64,000 bases of DNA from Qipengyuania vulgaris (GTDB taxonomy: Bacteria > Pseudomonadota > Alphaproteobacteria > Sphingomonadales > Sphingomonadaceae). Position 1 is the first letter of the stretch; the number at the start of each line of letters is the position of its first letter. The stretch covers positions 620,001 through 684,000 of the forward strand of contig NZ_WTYC01000001.1 in NCBI RefSeq assembly GCF_009827325.1, in the 5' to 3' direction. Below, piece after piece: positions 35,203 through 44,802 of this stretch. Under the pieces are notes generated by a model, which ran no database searches, was not told where the DNA came from, and worked only from the letters and a program-made list of their open reading frames with translations. The position numbers and the translations under genes are program-made.

Positions 35203-35235
35203 GTCCGTCTCCTTGTCAGGGCCGGACTCTACCTA
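35203..35235 (-). repeat. Partial copy of IS inner-end sequence just outside the IS
   Basis: Directly beyond the right terminal repeat, the sequence GTCCGTCTCCTT...GGACTCTACC resembles GTCCGACTCCTT...GGACTCTACC inside the element (35145-35170). It may be the remnant of an older related element into which this one inserted. Confidence 0.4.
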
Positions 35236-35377
35236 TCATTGGAGGAAATTTAGGGGCTCAGACCACTTGCGAAACTGTTGGCTAACGCCTCTGTCTTCTT
35301 TAAGATGGCGGCAATGGCGAGACGGGCGAAACATGTTGGCGGAGAGAAGTGCGTGCCAGGTGATGGAATCAAGTTGA

Positions 35378-36016
35378 ATGGGTAGGCCTACCCGCCAAGC
35401 TTCGAGGGTTCTGTCGAGAAAGATACTTCGGACCGCTCGTCAAGCCTTCCTGGATGAAGGATTCGTCAGAACAACAACCGATCACATTGCCGAGAAAGCG
35501 GCGATATCAAAACGAACCCTGTATTCTCGGTACACGGGCAAATCGGCACTGTTCGAGACTGTGATCTTGACGGAAATCCACGATCGGTTGAACGCTCTCG
35601 AACAGGACATACCGGACCTTGGCAATATCACTCTCGATCTTGTGGTCTTAGCCGAAAAGCTACTTTCGTGGATGCTTTCCGATGTGCATGTCGCTATGGA
35701 GCGCGTCGTGCTGGGGGAGGCCACGCGGTTCCCCGCACTTGCAAATAAAGTCTATGAGTTCGGGTTCATCCGCACCACAAAACTGGTGGTCAGAGTGTTG
35801 CAGAGAGCGAACGAAAAAGGCGAGATTGCCGTGTCAGATCCCGATTTTGCCGCTGAGCAATTCGTTTCGGCGGTGATCCTTTCACCGTTTCGTCGTGCGG
35901 CGCTGGGCATAACTGAAGCTGGCTACACCCCTGAAATTGCCGAACGAATGGATCGATCGGTAAACCTCTTCGTTTACGGTTGTCGACCGTCCGTTGCCGA
36001 TAGTCCCTCACGATAA
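35378..36016 (+). CDS. TetR-family regulator
   Basis: 212 residues. N-terminal TetR helix-turn-helix at about 15-60: 'ILRTARQAFLDEGFVRTTTD' then 'IAEKAAISKRTLYSRYTGKS'. The C-terminal ligand domain is of the TetR_C_33-like AcrR type ('LLSWMLSDVHVAMERVVLGE'). It ends 42 bases from the stop of the convergent lipoprotein gene, so it is not in the mla-type operon. Its target is unknown; the mla-like operon and the RND operon are the nearest candidates. Confidence 0.85.
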   Translation: MGRPTRQASRVLSRKILRTARQAFLDEGFVRTTTDHIAEKAAISKRTLYSRYTGKSALFETVILTEIHDRLNALEQDIPDLGNITLDLVVLAEKLLSWMLSDVHVAMERVVLGEATRFPALANKVYEFGFIRTTKLVVRVLQRANEKGEIAVSDPDFAAEQFVSAVILSPFRRAALGITEAGYTPEIAERMDRSVNLFVYGCRPSVADSPSR

Positions 36017-36057
36017 GCGGGGGTATGTGGAACCCGTTATCCAAACTGCACGACTAG

Positions 36058-36675
36058 TTATTCGCCCATATTTTCTCCGACCCAGACAGCCATCTCGTCA
36101 GCAATTTGCACACTTGCAGTGTTGAAAGCGTCGATGACTGACGAAACCGTGTTCTCTACTGCCGGCACTTGTCGGGAAAATTTCCCAACTGCCAGGGGGC
36201 CAGAGTTCGCAGCGCGAGCGAGTTCGGCTTGAGCGACCACACGGATAACCGGCGGCTTTTCGGACCCATTTTCGTAATAGGCCGCGTAAGAGGTGAATCT
36301 CGTAGAGAGCAAATGATGATCGGGTAATCCCGACTGGATCGGCACATAGGCCTGATTTACGTTGCGCTCTATGCTCTCCTTGAGCAGATCGCTTATCATC
36401 TCAGGGGCAGGGCTGGCCCACCGGGCCTCGGCCAAATATGTGATCTCCTGCATTTCGACAGTGGGGATCCGGTCTGCATCAGCACCTGAAGGCATCTGGG
36501 GTCGAGCGATATAAAGAGGTAAACGGCCTTGCGCGACAGCCGGTGCCGTGTCTGCATTGTTGCCCACCCGGTACAGGGACGTCTCGTCGCCAATTCCCAA
36601 AACACCGCCGCCGCACCCTGTCAGACCCACCAGCACCACGATGATCGGAAGGTTCTTCGATAGCAATCTGATCAT
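36058..36675 (-). CDS. PqiC-like auxiliary lipoprotein of an MCE transporter
   Basis: 205 residues with a lipoprotein signal (lipobox 'LTGC', Cys at 21) and a single ABC-type-transport auxiliary domain (DUF330/PqiC type). The region 'LPLYIARPQMPSGADADRI' and 'ARWASPAPEMISDLLKESIE' fit the family. PqiC-like proteins sit on the inner leaflet of the outer membrane and receive the end of the MCE tunnel. Last gene of a four-gene operon; its start overlaps the MCE gene stop by four bases. Confidence 0.83.
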   Translation of the reverse strand: MIRLLSKNLPIIVVLVGLTGCGGGVLGIGDETSLYRVGNNADTAPAVAQGRLPLYIARPQMPSGADADRIPTVEMQEITYLAEARWASPAPEMISDLLKESIERNVNQAYVPIQSGLPDHHLLSTRFTSYAAYYENGSEKPPVIRVVAQAELARAANSGPLAVGKFSRQVPAVENTVSSVIDAFNTASVQIADEMAVWVGENMGE

Positions 36676-37580
36676 TCTGACAGTTTCCTTTCACGGGGAT
36701 TACGGCGCAGTTGACGAGAAAGCTGCTCTACTTCAGTCGCGGCTTTATCGAGCGATTCCAGTGTCTGGGCGATCCCTGATCCGTCCGGCCCGGCCAATCC
36801 GCTTGTGGCTGTATCGAGTTGCTGGATGACGGTGCGCGCCTCGGCGATCCCGGCCTTCAAATCTCTTGCGGCTGCCGACACGTCCGCGAAGGCCTCCCTG
36901 CCATCGCCTTCAATCGCCGTCCGTGCGGATTGCGCAGCACCTTCGACATCTGCAGCAGCGCGGTCCAGCCGGACCAATGTCTGTTCCGCTGTTTCAAACA
37001 TACCACGACTGGCGCGCAGTTGCTCGGTGGTTGTCTTGACATCGGCAATCGCGGAAGAAATGTTCTCGATGTTTTCATCGGATAGAGCCCGATTAACGCG
37101 GCTCAGGACCTCCGAAGCATCGGCAAGCACCTCTCCGCCGCCATCCATCAGCGATTCCATCGAGCTTTCTTCCGCCTGGATGGTCGGTCGCTTATCGCTC
37201 GAGCTCTCCATTAGGAAAGGCTTTGTTGGCGTTCCGGCGCCGATCTGAATATGCTTGCCACCGGTAATTCCCTCGGACTCGGTCGTTGCCGTTGAATCTG
37301 ATCGTACCGGCGTATCCTCTCGAACACGGATTTCGGTCACAACCAGATTCGGGTTGTCCGGATCGAGTTGGATTGACGTGACCTCCCCGACGGGAATCCC
37401 GTTGAATTGAACTTCGCTACCCTGGTTCAAGCCGCGAACAGGACCGTCGAAAACGACACGGTATTCGTCGAAATCACTGGTGAACTGCGATTGCCCCAAC
37501 CACAGCACGAACGCGAAGGCAGCGCCCAGCAGGACAAGCGTCAGCCCGCCGATAAGACCGTAATTCGCTTCTCGCTCCAT
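36672..37580 (-). CDS. MlaD-type MCE protein
   Basis: 302 residues from ATG 37580 ('MEREANYGLIGGLTL'). One transmembrane helix (about 8-30), a single MCE domain (about 38-115, with 'VRGLNQGSEVQFNGIPVGEV'), and a long helical tail with coiled-coil character (about 150-290). It forms the periplasmic lipid-binding ring or needle of a Mla/Pqi-type transporter. It starts on the last base of the ATPase gene and overlaps the lipoprotein gene by four bases. The long tail suggests a tunnel reaching towards the outer membrane, as with the 6.2 kb paralogue. Confidence 0.88.
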   Translation of the reverse strand: MEREANYGLIGGLTLVLLGAAFAFVLWLGQSQFTSDFDEYRVVFDGPVRGLNQGSEVQFNGIPVGEVTSIQLDPDNPNLVVTEIRVREDTPVRSDSTATTESEGITGGKHIQIGAGTPTKPFLMESSSDKRPTIQAEESSMESLMDGGGEVLADASEVLSRVNRALSDENIENISSAIADVKTTTEQLRASRGMFETAEQTLVRLDRAAADVEGAAQSARTAIEGDGREAFADVSAAARDLKAGIAEARTVIQQLDTATSGLAGPDGSGIAQTLESLDKAATEVEQLSRQLRRNPRERKLSE

Positions 37581-38347
37581 TAGCAATTCCTCTCCTTGGC
37601 GCGTTTCGCCCGGCCCGCGAAGAAATCCTTGACCCATGGATGATCGGACTGTTCCAACTCGGGAATTGAAGCAATCTCCACAATTTTACGGTCAGCAACC
37701 ACAGCGGCGCGGTCGCAAATGGAGTAGAGACTGTCGAGATCGTGAGTTACCATGACTACGGTGAGGCCGAGCGTGTCGGTCAAGGTGCGGATAAGTTGAT
37801 CGAATTCTGCCGCACCGATGGGATCAAGCCCTGAAGTAGGCTCGTCCAGAAAGAGTAATTCAGGGTCGAGGGCCAAGGCCCGGGCAACACTGACGCGCTT
37901 GCTCATGCCCCCTGAAAGTTCGGTCGGCTGTTGGCGCGCGACTTCCGCTTCGAGGCCCACCAGACCAATCTTCATCAAGGCGACACGCTTTAGCCATTCG
38001 CCGCGCAATTCGGCATGCTCGATCAAAGGCGCTTCGATATTCTGCTGAACGGTCAGCGATGAAAATAGCGCACCATGCTGGAACATCACGCCAATGCGGC
38101 GATCGACGGCAAGGCGATCAGAGGCATTCGACATTTCCTTGCCAAAAATTTCGATAGTTCCGCTATGCGGTTCAAAAAGGCCGAGGATGGCATTTACCAG
38201 AACCGACTTTCCGCTTCCCGATCCGCCAATGATTGCAAGAATCTCTCCCCGGCGCACCTCCAGGTCCAGATCTTCGTGAACGACATGGTCGCCAAACCGG
38301 GTGGTCAGACCCTGGACACTGATAATCTGGTCATTCTCTTCGCTCAT
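37580..38347 (-). CDS. mlaF: MlaF-type ABC transporter ATPase
   Basis: 255 residues: Walker A 'GGSGSGKSVL', Q-loop around 'GVMFQHGALFSS', signature 'LSGGMSKRVSVARALA' (LSGGM, typical of MlaF), Walker B 'LLFLDEPTSGLDP' and H-loop 'VMVTHD'. It powers lipid movement by the MlaE-type permease encoded just upstream (four-base overlap). All catalytic residues are present. Confidence 0.93.
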   Translation of the reverse strand: MSEENDQIISVQGLTTRFGDHVVHEDLDLEVRRGEILAIIGGSGSGKSVLVNAILGLFEPHSGTIEIFGKEMSNASDRLAVDRRIGVMFQHGALFSSLTVQQNIEAPLIEHAELRGEWLKRVALMKIGLVGLEAEVARQQPTELSGGMSKRVSVARALALDPELLFLDEPTSGLDPIGAAEFDQLIRTLTDTLGLTVVMVTHDLDSLYSICDRAAVVADRKIVEIASIPELEQSDHPWVKDFFAGRAKRAKERNC

Positions 38348-39444
38348 ATGCCGAACACATTGAAAAGAACGGCAAAGGCAGCATCAAGAAAGATGATGGC
38401 GAACAGCGCCTGGACAACTGCCACGGTGACTCGGGAGCCGAGTTGCTCGACATCGCCTTTGACAGCAAGGCCGTGCCGACATCCGGCAATGGCAATCACG
38501 GCAGCAAGAACCGGAACCTTCGCTATCCCGACCCAGAAATGGCGAATTTCCACCGCGCTTTCCAACCGCTCGATGAACAGGACCGGGCTTACGCCCATAA
38601 TGCCCCAGCTGACGACCAGGCCCCCGGCCAGGCCAGCGATCATGGCGATGACCGAAAGTAACGGCATGGTGATGAGCAAGGACAAGAAACGGGGGAGGAC
38701 AAGAGCGTCGAACAGATCGATACCCATAACCTGCATTGCCTCGGTTTCCTGGTTCATGCGCATCGCACCGATCTGGGCGGCAAAGGTCGATGTCGATCGC
38801 CCGGCAAGAAGGATTGCGGGTATCAACACGCCAAACTCTCGCAGGACCGATATGCCGACCAGTTCCACGACCAGTTCCGCTGCCCCCAATTGTTCCAGCA
38901 GATCGCTTCCAATCAGGGCGACCACCGCCCCGATGAAGAACGTCATGATGGCAATCAGCGGCAAGGATTCGAGTCCGGTTTTCTGGATTGACGATGCCAG
39001 GGCAACGGGCCTGATGCGGCTGGGGTTTGCGATCGAACGAACCAGAGAAACCTCTAGCTTCCCCAGAAACCGGGCGCTTGTTTTTATGGACTGTCCTGCC
39101 CGATAAACCACTTTCCCCAAGCGAACGTGCAGCGGGTGGCGGGCGGCCTCCGAAGCATCTTCTCCCTGGGTGGCGGCGTCCACGAGTTCGAACAAGCGCG
39201 CCAGATTTTCAGGCAGCCCCTCAATTTTTGCCGCTCCGGGCACAAGCGTCAGGATTGCAAGCGCGCCGACGCTGTCGACCCGACCTAGCTCGCTGCAGTC
39301 GATTTCCGGATGATCCGAAGAACCATACGAACCTGTCTGTGGGAGTTCTGCGAGGTTTTGCGTGGTCCAGTCGCCCGAAACGACCAACGTGGTATTTTCC
39401 TGTTCCTCTCGAACGGAAATCTCTGGCCGTGATCCCGGCTTCAT
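38344..39444 (-). CDS. mlaE: MlaE-type permease with N-terminal STAS domain
   Basis: 366 residues. The first 100 or so form a STAS-like domain ('LVVSGDWTTQNLAELP', 'EIDCSELGRVDSVGALAIL'), followed by the MlaE permease domain with five or six helices and the conserved 'ILREFGVLIPAILLAGRSTS'-type block (here 'VLREFGVLIPAILLAGRS') and 'AMQVMGIDLFDALVLPR'. In E. coli the STAS protein MlaB is separate; here it is fused, which is common in alphaproteobacteria. First gene of the operon mlaE-mlaF-mlaD-pqiC. Confidence 0.9.
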   Translation of the reverse strand: MKPGSRPEISVREEQENTTLVVSGDWTTQNLAELPQTGSYGSSDHPEIDCSELGRVDSVGALAILTLVPGAAKIEGLPENLARLFELVDAATQGEDASEAARHPLHVRLGKVVYRAGQSIKTSARFLGKLEVSLVRSIANPSRIRPVALASSIQKTGLESLPLIAIMTFFIGAVVALIGSDLLEQLGAAELVVELVGISVLREFGVLIPAILLAGRSTSTFAAQIGAMRMNQETEAMQVMGIDLFDALVLPRFLSLLITMPLLSVIAMIAGLAGGLVVSWGIMGVSPVLFIERLESAVEIRHFWVGIAKVPVLAAVIAIAGCRHGLAVKGDVEQLGSRVTVAVVQALFAIIFLDAAFAVLFNVFGI

Positions 39445-40087
39445 CGAGCGAAGAGAACAGCTGGAAACAAAGGTGCATCAACAGAAACCGGAGCTGGTCG
39501 AGCAATGCACCCGGGATACACTCCAAATTCGCCGGAATCAGTCCGATCCACTTTGAACAAATAGCTCATGCCGCACTGTCTCTGACCCTTAAGTAAACTG
39601 ATTCGTATCATTAACTTAGGGGGTAAGCAAGTGCGCCTGAAGGTCGCTCAAGCCATGTATCGAATTCGCAACTTCAGCTTTATCGCGCAGACGCGGGACA
39701 TACTGTATCGTCATAGGATAGCCTATTGCAAACCGCCGACCATATCGAATCGGCTAGGCACGTACGGGCAGACATCGCCCGGGAAGAGCCTGGTACGGTA
39801 CGGCTCTGCGCCATTGTCTCGCTTCGCATCGACCTTGCCTGAGGCGAAGCGATCTTCGTCCTGCCGTCGAACGTGTGAGACCTTCTGCCCCGGTCTCGAT
39901 TGCTATTCGGGTGGCTCGTTTGCTCCTATAGCGAGTCAAAGACACAAGGCCCTCACATTGCGCTGCGGGGATATCGGAGCTTGGCGGACGACGGCGGCAC
40001 TTGGCCCGAAGGCTGGCGCAGACTCGAGGTGAAATGCCGTCTGAACGACGTCCGCCCGAGTTGACCTTTGCCGTATTTGCAAGGGTT
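39445..40087. other. Intergenic stretch upstream of the mla-type operon
   Basis: About 640 bases with no gene I can support. A possible regulator site, TGAT-TCGT-ATCA inside AGT...ACT (39592-39616), lies 148 bases upstream of the permease start. The right half (39640-40080) shows open frames without recognisable features; it contains the end of the RND operon transcript, but no hairpin with a T-run is seen. Confidence 0.4.
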
Positions 40088-41539
40088 CTAGTAAGTCCCT
40101 TGCCAGAGGGGATTTTCGTCCCCAATCCCGCCGCCCAGAGCTACGAAAAGCGTGGCGCGGTTCTGGAGCAAGGCCCGTTCGGTCGCGAGAAGCTCCTGGC
40201 GGGCGTTGAACAGGTTTCGTTCAGCATCGAGAACCTCGAGATAATTGGCTACACCCTCCCGATAGCGCAGGCGCGCGATATGGGCGATCCGTTCCTGTGC
40301 GATCACGGCGCGTTCCAGGGTTGCAACCTGCTCGGCCAACCAACGACGTCCGGCCAGTGCATCCGAGACTTCACGGAAGGCCCCCTGGACGGTCCGATCG
40401 TAATTCGCCACCTGCTCGACCTCCAGGGCCTGGGCGAGAGCCAGATTGGCTTCGCGTGCGCCCCAGTCGAAAATCGGCAGCGAAATGGCTGGACCGAAGC
40501 TCCATCCCCAACCGCTGCCCGAAAACAGATCATCAAGGCTGCTTGACGAAAAGCCGGTATTGCCGGTCAGCGAGATAGTGGGGAAGAATGCTGCGCGAGC
40601 GGCACCGATATTGGCACGCGCTGCCCGTAGCTGTTCTTCGGCCGCGACGATATCGGGCCGTACAAAAAGCAAGGTGGACGGCAGGCCCGCGGCCAGCCGC
40701 CGCTCATTACCCTGCTGCGCCAGAGCGAGCCCGTCGGGAAGCGGATCGGGAATAGTACCACCCACCAATACTGCCAGCTGATTGTGTAGACGCGCCAATG
40801 TTAGCTGCTCGGCTGCCAATCGCTGTTCTGCCTGGGTCAGCAGTGTTTCCGCCTGACGGAAAGGCAGTGCCGAGGTCACGCCATTATCGAGACGCACCTT
40901 TGCAATCCGCAGCCCTTCGCGCCTGCTTTCGGCGGTGGCTTCGGCCAGGGCGATCTGTTCTTCTGTCTCGACGATTTCGTAATAGGTCGTCGCGGTATCC
41001 GCAATCAGCGAGAGATAGAAAGCACGCTGCGCGGCAACCGTTGCGAGATATTCGGCGCGCGCGGCATCGCTTAGGCTCGCGACCCGGCCCCAGAAGTCCA
41101 ATTCAAAGGCACTGACGCCAACGCCTACGTCAAAGCGGTTAAACGTAATCGCATCGGGAGCACCCTCCACATCACCTGTGTCGAGCGCGGGATTGGCCGA
41201 AAGCGGCTGACGTGTGCGAACGGCACCTGCATCGGCAACGATATCAGGGAGTCTGCGGCTGTCCTGGATGCGATAACGCGCGCGAGCCTGTTCTATGCGC
41301 GCGGTTGCTGCCAGCAAATCACGATTATTCTCCAGCGCAAGGGCGACGAGGCCCTGCAGGCGAGGATCCACGAACCATTCGCGGTAGGAGAGCTGGGAAG
41401 CGACGACTTCGCCATCGGGCAAGTATTCACTGTCGAATGTGGGCGTCGTGGCTGGCGCGGGTCGGACATGGTCGGGCGCCATGCTGGCGCAACCTGCCAG
41501 CATCGTCGATGCCAAGGCCAGGGCAATCAAACGTTTCAT
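40088..41539 (-). CDS. RND outer-membrane channel lipoprotein (OprM/CusC type)
   Basis: 483 residues with lipobox 'MLAGC' (Cys at 17) and two outer-membrane-efflux repeats: first repeat around 'ALENNRDLLAATARIEQARARY', second around 'LFVRPDIVAAEEQLRAARANIG' (each quoted in part: 'NNRDLLAATARIEQ', 'RPDIVAAEEQLRAARAN'). It forms the exit duct for the RND pump. Its start overlaps the pump gene stop by four bases. Confidence 0.92.
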   Translation of the reverse strand: MKRLIALALASTMLAGCASMAPDHVRPAPATTPTFDSEYLPDGEVVASQLSYREWFVDPRLQGLVALALENNRDLLAATARIEQARARYRIQDSRRLPDIVADAGAVRTRQPLSANPALDTGDVEGAPDAITFNRFDVGVGVSAFELDFWGRVASLSDAARAEYLATVAAQRAFYLSLIADTATTYYEIVETEEQIALAEATAESRREGLRIAKVRLDNGVTSALPFRQAETLLTQAEQRLAAEQLTLARLHNQLAVLVGGTIPDPLPDGLALAQQGNERRLAAGLPSTLLFVRPDIVAAEEQLRAARANIGAARAAFFPTISLTGNTGFSSSSLDDLFSGSGWGWSFGPAISLPIFDWGAREANLALAQALEVEQVANYDRTVQGAFREVSDALAGRRWLAEQVATLERAVIAQERIAHIARLRYREGVANYLEVLDAERNLFNARQELLATERALLQNRATLFVALGGGIGDENPLWQGTY

Positions 41540-44500
41540 CGGACTGGCTCCTCATCCGGACCCGGTTCCGTGTCGTCCGGCTTTGCCTTTTCGGGATCAG
41601 CCTCGTCCAGATGTCCGGCTGCGACCGGCTGCTTGCGGCTGACATTCCTGCGCACCAGCAGATAGAGCATCGGGATGAGGAAAATGCCGAAAATCGTTGT
41701 TGCGACCATTCCGCCCATCACTCCGGTACCCACCGAGATGCGGCTCGCCGCGCCGGCACCTGAAGCGAGCGCCAAAGGCACCATACCCATGGTAAACGCC
41801 AGCGAAGTCATGATGATTGGTCGCAGGCGCAGGCGGGCTGCAGCCTTTACTGCATCTATCCGTCGCAACCCACGTTCTTCTTCCTCGATCGCGAATTCGA
41901 CAATGAGGATCGCGTTCTTGGCAGCCAGTCCAATAATCGTGATCAAGCCGACATTGAAATAGATATCGGCCGAAAGGCCCCGCAGCATGGAAAACACGAC
42001 TGCGCCCAGCACGCCGGTGGGAACGATCAGCAGGACTGCTAGCGGCACCGCCCAGCTTTCGTAAAGCGCAGCAAGCACCAGGAACACGACAACTACCGAC
42101 AAGGCGAGAAGAAAGCCGATCTGCCCACCCGCCTGTTTTTCTTCGTAAGAGAGGCCAGTCCATTCATAGCCGATGCCTTGCGGCAATTGCTCTGCGAGTT
42201 GCTCCATCTCGGCAAGCGCGGTGCCAGAGGACTCGCCGGGGGCGGCCGTTCCCGAAAGTGTCATCGCGGGGTATCCATTATATCGCGACAGGCTGGCAGG
42301 TGCTGCCGACCAACGGGCGGACGCAAAGGCGCTGAATGGCACCAGCTCCCCGCTTGCATTGGGAATGCGCAGGGCCATGATATCCTCGGGCGTCATCCGA
42401 TAAGGGGCGTCTGCCTGTATTTGCACCTGCAGCACACGTCCGTCGCGGTTGAAATCGTTGACATAAGCTGAGCCGAAAGTGATCGATAGCGCGGTGTTCA
42501 CATCGGACAGCGAAAGGCCGAGTGCACGGGCCTGAACCCTGTCAATTTCAACCTCGACCTCGGGGCTGGGGCCCTGGTCTTCCGGTCTCAGATTGGCGAT
42601 CACTGGACTTTGAGAAGCGATGCCCAGCAGTTGGTCGCGCGCTGCTGTCAGAGTTTCGCGCCCCACCCCGCCACGATCCTGCAACTTGAGGGTGAAGCCG
42701 CTGGCTCTGCCCAGCGACTGGATTGCAGGAGGCTGGATTACAAAGGCACTGGCATTGTCGAGCTGCATGAAACGGTCCATCGCATCTGCCAGCATTTCGC
42801 CGGCGCTACTGCCGGGCCCATTCCGTTCTTCCCAGGGTTTGAAAGTTGTGAACATCAAGGCGTTGTTCTGCCCGCGTCCGAAGAAACTGAAACCGCGGAC
42901 GAGTACGAGATTCTCAGTCTCCTCACGATCCATCCAATATCCGGTGATTGGCTCCAATGCCTCGTCAGTTCGAGCCTGGGTCGCACCAGGTTGGGTCTGT
43001 ACCGCAGTGATAAGAAATCCCTGGTCTTCGGTCGGCAACATAGCGGATGGAAGACGGGCGAACAGCACCACCGTCAGCAGGACGAGCGTGAGGAAAACCG
43101 CGAAGCCGCGCCATGGCCGCGACAGGATACGGTCATTGGTGCGCCCGTATTTTTCCTGCATTCGCGCAAACCAACGGTTAAAACGCGAGAAAAAGCGCGC
43201 TCCGAAACCGCGGGTACGCGCCAGCATGCCTCGCCAACCCGCCGCTGGTTCAACCTCCGGATCAACGTTCACTTCTCCGGCATCATCGTGTCCATGATCC
43301 ATCGGCTTGAGAAAGGTCGCGCACAAGGCGGGGGTAAGCGAAAGAGCCAGAAAAGCTGAAAAGAAGATCGCGATTGCCAGCGTGACCGAGAATTGCCGAT
43401 AGATTCCCCCGGTGGAGCCGGGGAAGAACGCCATCGGGACGAAAACGGCAATCAATACCAGCGTGATACCGATGATCGCACCGGTGATTTGCCCCATTGC
43501 CTTGCGGGTAGCCTCCAGCGGCGGCAACCCTTCCTCGCGCATGATGCGTTCGACATTTTCAATGACCACGATGGCATCATCCACAAGGATACCGATAGCC
43601 AGGACCATGCCAAAAAGTGACAGAACGTTGATGGAGAAACCGAACAGCCACAATCCCAGACACGCCCCGGCCAAGGCGATCGGCACCACAAGTGTGGGGA
43701 TGAGCGTGGCGCGCCAATTCTGCAGGAAGAGAAACATAACGAGAAAGACGAGGACCATTGCCTCGACCAGCGTTATGACGACTTCTTCCACCGACGCTTC
43801 GACGAATGGGGTAGTGTCGTAGGGGATCTCCCATGCCACATCAGGTGGCAAGCCTTCGTCGATTTCGGCCAGGCGTTCCCGGATACCTTCGGCCGTGGTC
43901 AAGGCATTGGCACCGGTAGCGAGTTGGATCGCCATCCCGGCCATCGGCTGGCCATTGAGGGTGGCGGAGGTCGCATAGGATTGAGCCCCGATCTCGACCC
44001 TCGCGACTTCACCCAACCGCACCACTGCTGCACCTGTGTTGGCCCGCAAAATAATGTTCTCGAACTCCTCCACGGTAGAGAAGCGGCCCTCGGTGGAGAT
44101 GTTGGCCGTAATGAGTTGCCCTTCGGCAAGTGGTTGTGCGCCGATGGCACCGCCTGCCGTCTGAGCGTTTTCTTCGCGGACTGCTGTCAGCACGGCTGAC
44201 GGAGACAGATTGTAGGAAGCCAGCGCTTCGGGATCGAGCCAGATGCGCATTGCATAAGGCGATCCGAACAACATAACGTCGCCCACGCCGTTTACCCGGC
44301 GTAGTTCGTCGATCACCTGGTTGGATGCGATATTACCAAGATCGGTGGAATCAAGACTTCCGCTGGCGGACGTCAAGGCTACGATCATGAGGAACCCCTC
44401 ACTCGCCTGCCGAACTGTAATGCCTTGGCGGCGCACCTCCTCGGGCAGGCGGGCCTCCACCGTGCTGAGGCGGTTCTGCACCTCGGTTTGGGCGATATCG

Positions 44501-44799
44501 ATGTCAGTGCCCGCTTCGAAGGTCAGAGTAATGCTGGCCTGCCCCGCCGAGGTGCTGGTCGAGGACATATAGAGAAAGCCATCGACCCCATTGAGTTGCT
44601 GCTCGATTACCTGAGTAACATTCTGCTCGAGCGTCTCTGCCCCGGCGCCTGGATAAACGACATTGATCGTCAGTGACGGCGGCGCGACTTCGGGATATTG
44701 TTCGACCGGCAGGGAGCGCAAGGCAAGCAGCCCCGCAAGAAGGATGGCCAGCGAAACCACCCAGGCGAAAATTGGTCGATCGATGAAGAAACGTGCCAT
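41536..44799 (-). CDS. RND multidrug efflux permease (AcrB/MexB type, HAE1)
   Basis: 1087 residues, the size of AcrB plus a somewhat longer C-terminus. The N-terminus 'MARFFIDRPIFAWVVSLAI' is diagnostic of the HAE1 family. Proton-relay residues are in 'FGMVLAIGILVDDAIVVIEN' (two Asp, quoted core 'GILVDDAIVVIENVERIM'), and the twelve-helix pattern with two large periplasmic loops is clear. It exports hydrophobic and amphiphilic toxic compounds by proton antiport. Encoded between its adaptor and channel genes. Confidence 0.95.
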   Translation of the reverse strand: MARFFIDRPIFAWVVSLAILLAGLLALRSLPVEQYPEVAPPSLTINVVYPGAGAETLEQNVTQVIEQQLNGVDGFLYMSSTSTSAGQASITLTFEAGTDIDIAQTEVQNRLSTVEARLPEEVRRQGITVRQASEGFLMIVALTSASGSLDSTDLGNIASNQVIDELRRVNGVGDVMLFGSPYAMRIWLDPEALASYNLSPSAVLTAVREENAQTAGGAIGAQPLAEGQLITANISTEGRFSTVEEFENIILRANTGAAVVRLGEVARVEIGAQSYATSATLNGQPMAGMAIQLATGANALTTAEGIRERLAEIDEGLPPDVAWEIPYDTTPFVEASVEEVVITLVEAMVLVFLVMFLFLQNWRATLIPTLVVPIALAGACLGLWLFGFSINVLSLFGMVLAIGILVDDAIVVIENVERIMREEGLPPLEATRKAMGQITGAIIGITLVLIAVFVPMAFFPGSTGGIYRQFSVTLAIAIFFSAFLALSLTPALCATFLKPMDHGHDDAGEVNVDPEVEPAAGWRGMLARTRGFGARFFSRFNRWFARMQEKYGRTNDRILSRPWRGFAVFLTLVLLTVVLFARLPSAMLPTEDQGFLITAVQTQPGATQARTDEALEPITGYWMDREETENLVLVRGFSFFGRGQNNALMFTTFKPWEERNGPGSSAGEMLADAMDRFMQLDNASAFVIQPPAIQSLGRASGFTLKLQDRGGVGRETLTAARDQLLGIASQSPVIANLRPEDQGPSPEVEVEIDRVQARALGLSLSDVNTALSITFGSAYVNDFNRDGRVLQVQIQADAPYRMTPEDIMALRIPNASGELVPFSAFASARWSAAPASLSRYNGYPAMTLSGTAAPGESSGTALAEMEQLAEQLPQGIGYEWTGLSYEEKQAGGQIGFLLALSVVVVFLVLAALYESWAVPLAVLLIVPTGVLGAVVFSMLRGLSADIYFNVGLITIIGLAAKNAILIVEFAIEEEERGLRRIDAVKAAARLRLRPIIMTSLAFTMGMVPLALASGAGAASRISVGTGVMGGMVATTIFGIFLIPMLYLLVRRNVSRKQPVAAGHLDEADPEKAKPDDTEPGPDEEPVR

Positions 44800-44802
44800 G
44801 TG

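Noticed and set aside
36002..36032. Imperfect hairpin between the TetR gene and the PqiC-like gene as a terminator
   Set aside because: The stem is bulged and no T-run follows on either strand.
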